DNA from: Periconia sp. R9002
Lineage: Eukaryota > Ascomycota > Dothideomycetes > Pleosporales > Periconiaceae
Assembly (NCBI GenBank): GCA_023627715.1
Contig: JAMAHW010000054.1
Span: 193,501 to 257,500, forward strand
Length of the DNA: 64,000 bases
Reading direction: 5' to 3'
Shown: positions 10,607 through 19,080 of the stretch, piece by piece
Layout: each line of letters opens with the position of its first letter
Numbering within the stretch: position 1 is the stretch's first letter
The notes under the pieces: generated by a model
Told to the model about the DNA's origin: nothing
The model's input: only the letters and a program-made list of their open reading frames with translations
Database searches by the model: none
Position numbers and translations under genes: made by a program

Positions 10607-12643
10607 ATGGTATCTCTTGCTTCCACCGAGAGGCTTCACGGCGTTATTGCCCCCAGCGTCGGCGGCAACCTTAAACGCAAACAACCGGATGCAAGCCCCA
10701 CGAGTAATGGTGCGGAGGAGCCTTTGGGGCAGGTCAAACGCCGCAAAGTCACCTTTGATCCTGATGTCGACGTGCATATCCTGACTGATGGAACCGAGAA
10801 GCCACTGGAACTGATCGAAGAGGAGGTTCGACGCGCGTTGGAAAAGCACGCGGCCGGCGACAAAACCGCGTACGACCAGATTCGAAGCATCGTTAGCGAC
10901 AAGCCCACAGCCCGCAAGGCTCTACTAACGCGTGAACTTCTTAAATACATTGTCGCCCTTACCCACGCTGTGCCCCTCCTTGACCAGAATTGCAAGGGCA
11001 TGGTGAATGCCATCATCGATTGTCATTGGGTAGCGCGGAACGAGCAATTTGTGCGCTGCTACCGTCAACTGCTTCGATCGTTACTCTCGGTACACCCCGG
11101 CTTCACGATCTCGGTCCTCACCATGCTGGTAGACATGTTCGCTGATACTCCCTCGCCGAATATGCGACAGCAAGATGATCCTTCCATCCAACGAGTCCGC
11201 ATTCAGACTAGGATACATGACACCCTCAAATACATAATCCGACAAAGTCCCATGGCAAGCACAGCTCTTGGCCCTATACTCTCATCTGCCTTCCCTTACC
11301 CCAAGGATACCGCAAAGGCACACGTTCAATACATAACAAATCTGCTCAAGCTATCCGAATACTGCCCAGAAATCAAAGGCGAGATCTTATCGCTTATCAT
11401 AGACAGATTGGTCAAGATCGATGTTCAAATACAAGTCGATATGGAGGAGTTGGAGGACGACATCGAGGAGAGATTAATCGAAGATGATTTTGAAGAAGAC
11501 CAGGCATATGACAGCGACAATGAATCTGTCTCAAGTGAAGAGAGCCTGGACCCGGAGGAGAAGCATATCAAAGAGTTGAAGGAGTCGGTCACGAAGCTGG
11601 ATAGCATCATGGATATCCTGTTTTCGTATTATCACTCTATTGCCGCAAGGGGCGATCGGTTCGATATCGACGAAACCTTTGAGATTCTCCTTTCCCAATT
11701 CGCCAACATCATACTCCCGACATATCGGTCGCGGCATACACAGTTTCTCCTATTCCATCTTAGCCAAACGTCCCCTGATCTTATGGAGCGTTTTGCAGGT
11801 TGCTGCTCGCACTTGGCATTCGATCGCGGCCGACCAGAAATTGCTCGTGTCTCTGCCGCCGCATACCTCGCTTCCTACATCGCCCGTGGCGCGCATGTAT
11901 CTCGAAACGACGTAAGAGATGTTTTCGATCTTCTCTGCCACCATCTCGAAAACCTCCGGATCGGTCTAGAACCAGGCTGTAAAGGTCCTGACCTACGCCG
12001 TTACAGCTCTTACTATGCCACAGCACAGGCGCTCCTATACGCATTTTGCTTCCGTTGGCGTGATCTCATCGTGACGCCAGACGACACCCTACCAACTGAC
12101 GAAGACATCATCTACCACGAGGGCGACTTCCAATGGTACAACTCCGTCCACGATATTTTGCGCCGCAACATCTTCTCCAAACTCAACCCGCTGAAAATCT
12201 GTACGCCAACTATTGTCCAACAATTCGCGCGTATAGCGCATCATCTGCGGTTCCTCTACGTCTTCCCTTTGCTCGAGACAAACAAACGTGTACGTCTTTC
12301 GCGAGCTGTGGGCGCGTACTCGGACGGTATCGGTGTGCGTGATACAGCGCTCACCATGAAGAAAGGAGAAGAAGGGTTTTTGTTAGACGCTTACTTCCCT
12401 TTTGATCCGTACGTCTTGCCCCGGAGCAAGAAGTGGTTGCAAGGTGACTACAACGAGTGGAAGCCGATACCCGGGATGGTGGAAGACGTCGACTCTGACG
12501 AGGATGAGGACGAGGACGACGAAGGAGCGGAGGAAGAAAGCGAGGATGATGACGATGATTCGGAGGTGCTTCTTCACAACAGCCATCAACATCATCACGT
12601 CGATGATGACCTTGACGATGAGACGGCGGATGAGAGTTCTTAG
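10607..12643 (+). CDS. RRN3: RNA polymerase I initiation factor Rrn3
   Basis: A single open frame of 678 residues with no intron. It carries the HEAT-repeat RRN3 family body: KALLTRELLKYIVALTHAVP, the CHWVARNEQFVRCYRQLLRS segment, HDTLKYIIRQSP, the acidic insertion with DDIEERLIEDDFEEDQ (about residues 285-325), and the C-terminal FPFDPYVLPRSKKWL motif, a family hallmark. Rrn3 (TIF-IA) binds RNA polymerase I and bridges it to core factor at the rDNA promoter, setting ribosome synthesis by growth. The N-terminal KRKQP and KRRK clusters could be nuclear import signals. The tail is a long Asp/Glu run ending with a His-rich patch (HNSHQHHHVDDD), an extra length compared with yeast Rrn3 (627 residues). 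Confidence 0.95.
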   Translation: MVSLASTERLHGVIAPSVGGNLKRKQPDASPTSNGAEEPLGQVKRRKVTFDPDVDVHILTDGTEKPLELIEEEVRRALEKHAAGDKTAYDQIRSIVSDKPTARKALLTRELLKYIVALTHAVPLLDQNCKGMVNAIIDCHWVARNEQFVRCYRQLLRSLLSVHPGFTISVLTMLVDMFADTPSPNMRQQDDPSIQRVRIQTRIHDTLKYIIRQSPMASTALGPILSSAFPYPKDTAKAHVQYITNLLKLSEYCPEIKGEILSLIIDRLVKIDVQIQVDMEELEDDIEERLIEDDFEEDQAYDSDNESVSSEESLDPEEKHIKELKESVTKLDSIMDILFSYYHSIAARGDRFDIDETFEILLSQFANIILPTYRSRHTQFLLFHLSQTSPDLMERFAGCCSHLAFDRGRPEIARVSAAAYLASYIARGAHVSRNDVRDVFDLLCHHLENLRIGLEPGCKGPDLRRYSSYYATAQALLYAFCFRWRDLIVTPDDTLPTDEDIIYHEGDFQWYNSVHDILRRNIFSKLNPLKICTPTIVQQFARIAHHLRFLYVFPLLETNKRVRLSRAVGAYSDGIGVRDTALTMKKGEEGFLLDAYFPFDPYVLPRSKKWLQGDYNEWKPIPGMVEDVDSDEDEDEDDEGAEEESEDDDDDSEVLLHNSHQHHHVDDDLDDETADESS

Positions 12644-13186
12644 CGTGGGCTTTTCTTTCCCTTCTTCGTTTTTCCTCTTTCTACTCGCCACTTTCCGCTT
12701 TGGTTCGCCGTTGTTTTCCCACTCTCCGTTGCAAAGCAGGTGGTTTCTTGATTCGAGTTTTGCATGTGCCGTTGGCATCTTCTTTTTTCTTTCTTTCCAC
12801 GCACGAGAGGATCAAAGCACGCGCCATTGATTTGAATGTTCTTTTTCTCTTCTTTACCTACGAAAAATGGGATGGATATACCTGGTTCTTTGGGCTTTTT
12901 TTTTTCTTTCTATATACACACGATGGTATGTATGTGTGGCACACATATACTTTCTTGGCAACCACAAAAACGGGAAACGAACAGCGATTGGCGTTTCTTT
13001 TGCCTTCCTTCCCTTTGTAGCATCTTTGCGCGTTTGAGGCGTTTGACAGGGGAGACAAAACAAAAGAATGGGAATTGGTTTACTTACAGGCTTTGTTCCT
13101 TTTTTTCTTGTCCCGGAATTGTAGCGAATTGATGAGGTTAATGAGTTGTGAAATTGAATTTGATCCTCACAGAGTATCGCTACCCT

Positions 13187-13280
13187 GGGTATCGACACAG
13201 GTAGGGGGGGGGGGGGGGGGGGGGTACACTGGGTAACGTCCTTGGCCAGGACGGGCACACAGGCAACTAATTGCGCGCGT
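13187..13280 (+). repeat. Dispersed repeat, copy 1
   Basis: Matches 37835-37912 in the same orientation: a TATCGAC..CAGGTAG block, then GGTAACGTCCTTG, a short palindromic centre (GTCCTTGGCCAGGAC) and CACACAGGCAA-TAATT. Where the copies differ, nearly all changes are C/T or G/A. The poly-G run at 13204-13224 interrupts this copy between the first two blocks. Confidence 0.6.
13204..13224 (+). repeat. Run of 21 G
   Basis: An uninterrupted G homopolymer. Such runs can form quadruplexes and replicate unstably, and the true length may differ from that given because sequencing is poor here. Confidence 0.9.
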
Positions 13281-13932
13281 GAGTTAATGAGTTGTATTCA
13301 CGTACATGTGTATATTCATCCAACGCTCCCCTCTCTATAAAAAGAGAACGGAAACCATGAGAGAGATGACAGATCCATTCCCCCGCATGTCGTATAAAAT
13401 CCCAAATCCCATATTTATTATACATACACATCCCCCCTCTACACAGCCCAGCCCAACCCAACCTATCCCAGACCGCCTTTAACCCATGTACCACCGCACC
13501 GACGCAAACAATGCATGCAGGACAGAGAAAAAAGACAAGCAAAAAAAAAAAATATCCGTCAAGCAAAAAAACCGTTTGTCTCATCATTCCCTTGATGGAC
13601 TTCATCATCATCCGCGTGGATCCATATCATGCCATGCCTGTCATCTGTGCGTTCGTTCTGAAGAACGCGTTCGTGTTCGTGTTCGTGTTTTAGCTATACG
13701 GTATGGTATGCCACGCCACACCGCCCGCTCACGGTAAAGATAGAGGGAAAAAGGTAAGGTGGGTTGGGTTATAGTATCGTGTATGTAGTTTACGTGGAAA
13801 GATTCCCTCGGTATAAGTACCTAGGTAGAGATATGAATGGGAAAAAAGGGGGGTGTAGGTATCATATCAGATGCCAGTCACGCAAGAAAAGATTCCCCGA
13901 AAAACCCCCCCAAAAAATAAGAATCGTTAACC

Positions 13933-16900
13933 CTACCGATCGACTCTACTCAGCCTAACCGTAGCCGAGATATCATTCCCATTCCCATTCCCATTAGTCA
14001 GCTGACTCGTCTCGTCGTCGTTCTCGCCCTCAACGAGCCGCATAGCCTTCATGAGGTCGCGACACGCCCTAACCCCATCCCGAATCTCAGCGGCGCTCTT
14101 CCAAAGGGCTTCCTCGAGTTTAGCGTTCCCCTCGCCAATGCCGTTGATGCCGAGCAACGCCTCTGGATCCGGGCCGCGAGGGATGGGGAACTCGACGAGG
14201 GGTTTCCCGTTGGGGCCGAGGGAGACGCGGATGAGGCGGGCGGGGTCATCGTAGTCGGCGTCGGGGTAGTGGGTGTCGTCTTCACCGCTACCGCCGCCGC
14301 TGCGTGAGGATGTGGTTTGGTGGTGGGTGGTGCCGGGGATTTGGTACCGGTTGCGGAACATGGTGTGCTTCTCGAGCGCGTCCCAGGCTTCGTCGATGTC
14401 TTCGTCGTCGACGGACATGTCGGTGACGACGCTTGCGGGCGGTGATTCGTCGCTGCCCGTGTTATAGGCGGCCGAATGTGACCACCCGTCCCAGATTTGC
14501 GCCTGTGAGCGTTGGTAGGGGCGGTGTTGGGTGATGGCGTTGTTGGTGTTTGGGGGTTTGAGCTGGGCCTGCATCTGCGAGACGGAAGATACGCCGCGCG
14601 CGTGCATGTTTTGATGGTGCGAATCTAGATTGGTGGGCTGGCCTTGTTCATCGAATGTTTGTGGGGTCAGCAATCCTGGGATCGCGTGGTTGGGCTCGGA
14701 CTGGGATTTCGTATGGTAGGATGTGCGGTTGTTGTTTTCAGATAGATGGACTTGATCTTCCAAGTTGAATGGATTGTCATGCAGCTGCTCAGACATGGCT
14801 GTGCGGATCGTGGTCGAGGCAGATCCTGCAGACGGCGGTCTGTAATCATCCACCACAGCCATATCGAGATCTATCATGGAACTTCGGAGCGGAGAATTAG
14901 GCGTTGAATCGACGCGGGGGTAATCATCAAATGAGCTTGCTGGTTCGGTTGCAGCATGTCTCAAGGTCGGTCGGAAGTTTGATTCAAGCGTCGGTGATGA
15001 CTGGATATGTTGACCGTCGTCGGCCTCATCCTCTACCGTCTCACTCATTGGGAAGACAAAGTCTCGCGTCTTGCGGTTGATTGGTTGCTCTGCTGGAGCC
15101 GCCGTTGATAGTTTCCAATCCCGCGTCTCGCGTCGAGAGTTTCGCTGGTTGTAATTCGCTTCGGCTATGGCTGCGCTGAATGTCCATTCTCTCGTTGCCC
15201 GGTTTTTGGCTGGAGGTGGGAATTGGAATTCCTTGGTCTGGCGATTTGGCTGTTCGGGCATAGGAGGAAATTGCCAGTCCTGGGTTGCTCGCTTTAGGGC
15301 CTCTTCGGTCATGGGAAACTTCCAATCTTTGGTAGCTCGTTTCAGAGCTTCTTCATTCACAGGGAGCTTCATTTCTCTCGTGGCTCGTTTCAAGCTCTCT
15401 TCCGTCAATGGAAACTTCCAGTCTCTAGTAGCCCTTCTTGCAATTTCTTCATTCAAAGGAAACTTCCAATCTTGCGTTGCCCTTTTTGCTGTGAGATCCT
15501 GGTCTTCGGATAATGGGAATGTCCACTCTTGCGTGACTCGTTTCATCATAGCATCCATATCAAAGACATCTGAATTGTCATTTTCAAAATGCGAATCGCG
15601 AAGGGTCTTGCGGTTTGCCTTTATATGAGAAACATCGCCCAAATCGATACTTCGACCATCGGATGCCACAGGCGCTGCAAAATCCAGATCAATCACAGTT
15701 TCTCGATTCGGAGCACCGGGATGGTAGTCACGTAGGACCAAGTCTGATGGCGGCCTGCCGTTGCTATTGTCCCACCGATAAGGGTCCGCATTTGGATTGA
15801 ATAGCCGCTCTAATCCTTCCTTTCCTCGGGCGATTCGCTCTTGTTTCCAGATTTCCATTAGGTTTGCAAATCTATCTTGGCCTTGTACCGAGTCGTAGGC
15901 CAGACCATCTTGATTTTGATCAGGCATGCCAAACTGTTCAGGGAAGGCCCTAGATAGCCTAGTCTCAAAATCCTCGCTCGTGCTAAACGTCCAGTCATCG
16001 TCATCGTCATCATCTGGAGCTAGCGGATCAGGTGCCGGAGCTCCTGCCTTTGGGTCGATCAAGGATATACGTGAACCACCTGCACGCTCCCATTGAGTAT
16101 AATCCTCTAACAGCTTGACCAGCATGACTGTGGGATACATCTTGGTGGAGTTGACTAGATAAGGATGTTCGAGGATCTGATCGATTGTAGGGCGATTCTC
16201 AGGGTCGCGAACGAAAAGGAAATCAACAAAGTCCTTCAGGTCCTCCGAGTAAGGACCACCTTCTAAAGTAGGCAAAGGAGCATTTGGGAGATTGATTGCC
16301 GCGGTTGTGGCATTTGGTGGTCTTCCTGTAGCCATCTCATAAACGGTACACGCGTATGCCCATATATCCACCTCCGGACCGTAAGGAAGTTCAGTTTCGA
16401 ATTCGTTATTGATGAGTGGAGGTATTAACTCCGGGGCAAGCCAGTGTGGCGTACCATGAACACTGAATCGTTTAGAAGGTTCTGCTTGTCGAGCCTCAAC
16501 AATGCCGGAAACACCAAAATCGCAAAGCTGAACGCGTCCGTCCTCAAGGATCAAAATGTTTGCGCATTTGAGATCCCTGTGCAATATGCCGATTTCGTGA
16601 GTATACTTCAGCGCCCACGCTAGCTCGCGTGCAATAGGGATTATAAACTTTTCGTCTAATCCTTTATTTGCATTGGGCTTCATCAATGTGCTGACGCTAC
16701 CGCCACTGGCATATTCGCTGATGATCCAAAGCTCATTGTGGACTGGCAGAGCTTCCATAATGACATTGACATAAGGCCGAGCTTTGCTATCCCTTAACTG
16801 TTGCAGAATGCTTATCTCTTTGAGTGTCGAAGATAGCTGATCTTGGCTTCTTTCGATGTAGTCGGAACTGTCTATGTCAAGAATCTTGATCGCGACGGTC

Positions 16901-17632
16901 TCTCCGGTTTTCCGATCAGTACTAGCTTTCGTCAGCTGGGAATGTTCCTGCGTTTCGTATAGGGAGGACGAACCCTTTGAATACGCGACCAAAAGAGCCC
17001 CTGCCAATGAGCTCAAAGAAATCATATGGTGGTGGATCTTCACCGCTGCGTCTGGCGCGTTCTATGACAAGGTTCTGCATTTCCTGCGCTGCTTGTCTCT
17101 GGCGCAGCTTAGTGCCGGTAGCCGGCGGCTGCAGACTTAGACGGGATGCATCCATCTTCCCAATATTTTGCGCAATATCGTTATAGAAAGAGCGGCAAAT
17201 ATCAATCGCTGTCAGTTGTTTCGGAAGTGGAGCAAAGCCTGGGGAATGATCGCGGGCGGGGCTTGTAGTTGCGTGCAAAAAGTGCGACGTATGCGACGTG
17301 GGGGAAATTTGTCCGAGTTCAAGACTTGAGGGCGATACGGGTACCACGCTATGGCAATCGACGATAGGCCGCGAAATAGATGTTTTATCAATGCGTTGTC
17401 TAGTGGACTTTTGCAATCCTAGGGATGTTGTCAGCTTGTTTAAAGAAAACCCACGGCGAGATCTCTTGTGCGCGACGACATCCTGCTTGGGCAGTGCTCC
17501 GATTGAAGGCGTAGGTCCACGGGCCCTCAAATCAGAGTCGACTGTTTCCACGTCGCTCAGACTTGTCTTTGCGCGCTTCAGACGTATAACACTGCCGTAC
17601 GGTGGTGCGGGAACGGGTCGTGGCTCATCCAT
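13933..17632 (-). CDS. STE20/GCK-type protein kinase with RATxDWxFP repeats
   Basis: Two exons (17632-16974 and 16921-13933) give 1215 residues. The 52-nt intron falls inside the glycine-rich loop: exon 1 ends in ELIGRGSFGRVFKG and exon 2 resumes TDRKTGETVAIKILDID. The kinase domain covers about residues 200-478, with VAIK (ATP lysine), HRDLKCANIL, DFGVSG, GTPHWLAPEL and an Arg-anchored end, NRPTIDQILEHPYL. HRDLKxxN and the GTPxWxAPE loop place it with STE20/germinal-centre kinases, Ser/Thr kinases of morphogenesis and septation pathways. The unusual part is about residues 675-845: ten copies of a short motif such as RATQDWKFPL. An acidic patch (DPLAPDDDDDDDW) precedes it. A conserved-looking EEAWDALEKHTMFRNRY-type stretch lies near the C-terminus. 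The ATG at 17632 (MDEPRP) is chosen because the frame upstream lies in promoter-like sequence. Confidence 0.85.
15053..15545 (-). repeat. Ten-fold peptide repeat inside the kinase gene
   Basis: Codes for VTQEWTFPL, ATQDWKFPL, ATRDWKFPL, ATREMKLPV, ATKDWKFPM, ATQDWQFPP, QTKEFQFPP, ATREWTFSA, ETRDWKLST and KTRDFVFPM, spaced 14-22 residues apart. The first six are nearly regular (about 20 residues) with the linker NEEALKR or a close variant. The fixed positions are Thr, a charged residue, an aromatic and Pro. Confidence 0.85.
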
Positions 17633-18207
17633 GGCGAGGTGTTGTGGTGTGCATGTTGGTGGGGAGGCAAACTTACAAAAAGGTAAACGGATCAATTTTT
17701 TGGTCTTTCTACAGAAGTCTACGGTGAATAGAGATTGGAATCATTCTGCGGTGAACGGTAGTAGTCCCAGTCGGAGCCCGCGCCTTTTACTTTTGCCAAC
17801 GCTTTGTGCTACGGCACACACCGCAGTCCCTCAACAAGCAAATCGCATGAAAATTGTAAAGAGGTCGTCGAGCGTCGAGGTGCACGGAGTGTATTCGAAA
17901 TTAAAGTAAGAAGTGTACTGTCGGACACCCGCAATCATTAAGCAGATGAAGTGCGATGTGGACTCCAGACATCCAGGGTCTCGATGAAGTTCCGTATGAA
18001 CGATGACTAACCCGGGCTACTGCAACCTTATTTTTCGGGGTTAGCCACAGGAACGATCCGTCCAGGAATCTGGAGAGCTCGTGTGCACTAGCCAAATGCG
18101 TGACATCATCGGGCGCCACAACAGCATCATGGTCAAGATCAACTTTCTAAGAAATCATATTGTCCTTCTTCGATACAACTAGATATTCACTCCAATTTAT
18201 CGCTATC
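17633..18207. other. Divergent promoter region
   Basis: Lies between the kinase start (-) and the small-protein start (+). No gene seen. Both promoters must fit here. Confidence 0.4.
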
Positions 18208-18740
18208 ATGCCACCAAAAACGCAGCCAAAAACGCAAGCAGTCAACAGATCTCTACCCAAGGCACAGCCTGCCAAAAAGCCACCTCCCAAGCCCCAGCCC
18301 GCTAAGAAGCCGGCACCACAGAAACCAGCACCCCAGCAGCAAAGCTGGTTCACGCGTACCACAAATGCTGCCGCTTCAGGCATCGGTAACTTTGGAAACG
18401 CAGTTGTAAGCGCCGTAGGGAACGGCGTATCCGGAGCTGGGAAGGGTGCGGGTGCCAGGTAATATCTCCCACAATTCATCGCTTCATTGACAGAGGGGAT
18501 AAAGAAGGAAGTGCTAATGAACGTTACAGTATCACCAATTCCAGCCGTACATGGGGGGAGGCAGTCCGCGAGTACGGCAATTCCATCAAAGATGCAACGG
18601 GCGCGGCGGGTCCTCGTGGCGTTTCCAGCACAAATCCGCTCGGTCTGGCCAGTACGCCCTCTGGCGCAAAGGCCATCATGTCATCGAATCCTGGACCCAC
18701 GCCGAGGAAGGGAACTGGAAGCAATCCTCTGGGATTGTAG
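18208..18740 (+). CDS. Small basic protein with glycine-zipper-like core
   Basis: Two exons (18208-18458, 18530-18740) encode 153 residues. The first 50 are a Pro/Lys/Gln-rich basic tail with repeated QPAKKP units. Next comes a Gly/Ala/Val segment, GIGNFGNAVVSAVGNGVSGA, in which Gly recurs every four residues, as in glycine zippers that pack in or on membranes. Exon 2 adds SRTWGEAVREYGNSIKDATG, a helix-like stretch, and a low-complexity tail ending NPLGL. I know no named domain. Frame continuity across the splice and the ordered layout support a real gene. No signal peptide is present. Confidence 0.7.
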
Positions 18741-18966
18741 GCTCAATATTCTGCGACACAAATTGATGGGATAATTTTCTGGGTTTGGAGTTCGGAGTAG
18801 GGGTGGGAGGGGAGGAGGCTCAATTGTTTACTACCTATATCCGTCCATATCATACATACCTATCTACTTAATCATTCAGGGTCTCCTTCTGTTTTTCGGC
18901 ATAATCCAATAGTTGTTCGTGAGTAGAGAATGAACCTTCCTGAAAAGCAGACACATCTTCCGTTGC

Positions 18967-19080
18967 CATATGCGGAACACCAACTTCGTTCTTGACCTCG
19001 TCAATTGAACCTTGTAGACATATCTCCGATTGTCATATGAGGAACACCAACTTCATTCTTGGCCTCGACAATTGCACCTT
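18967..19080 (-). repeat. Imperfect 67-nt tandem duplication at a gene 3' end
   Basis: A stretch of about 47 nt starting CATATG at 18967 recurs at 19034 with about five or six differences. The period is 67, which is not a multiple of three. On the minus strand both copies encode VKNEVGVPHM or AKNEVGVPHM, but in different frames. The second therefore lies beyond the stop of the PPR-like gene. Confidence 0.85.

Larger units (their letters stand above)
12644..13932. other. Intergenic with poly-G and dispersed repeat
   Basis: Lies between the convergent RRN3 and kinase genes. It starts with a T/C-rich stretch, probably the RRN3 3' region, then carries a 21-G run and one copy of a dispersed repeat (listed separately), and A-rich runs near 13541. 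I see no coding sequence. Confidence 0.5.

Noticed and set aside
15053..15545. CRISPR-like regular repeats
   Set aside because: The regularity comes from a coding peptide repeat in a eukaryotic kinase gene; no identical DNA repeats or spacers.
18160..18479. Minus-strand frame opposite the small basic protein (CWGAGFCGAGF...)
   Set aside because: Mirror of the Pro/Lys repeats on the plus strand, where splice sites and frame continuity support the gene.
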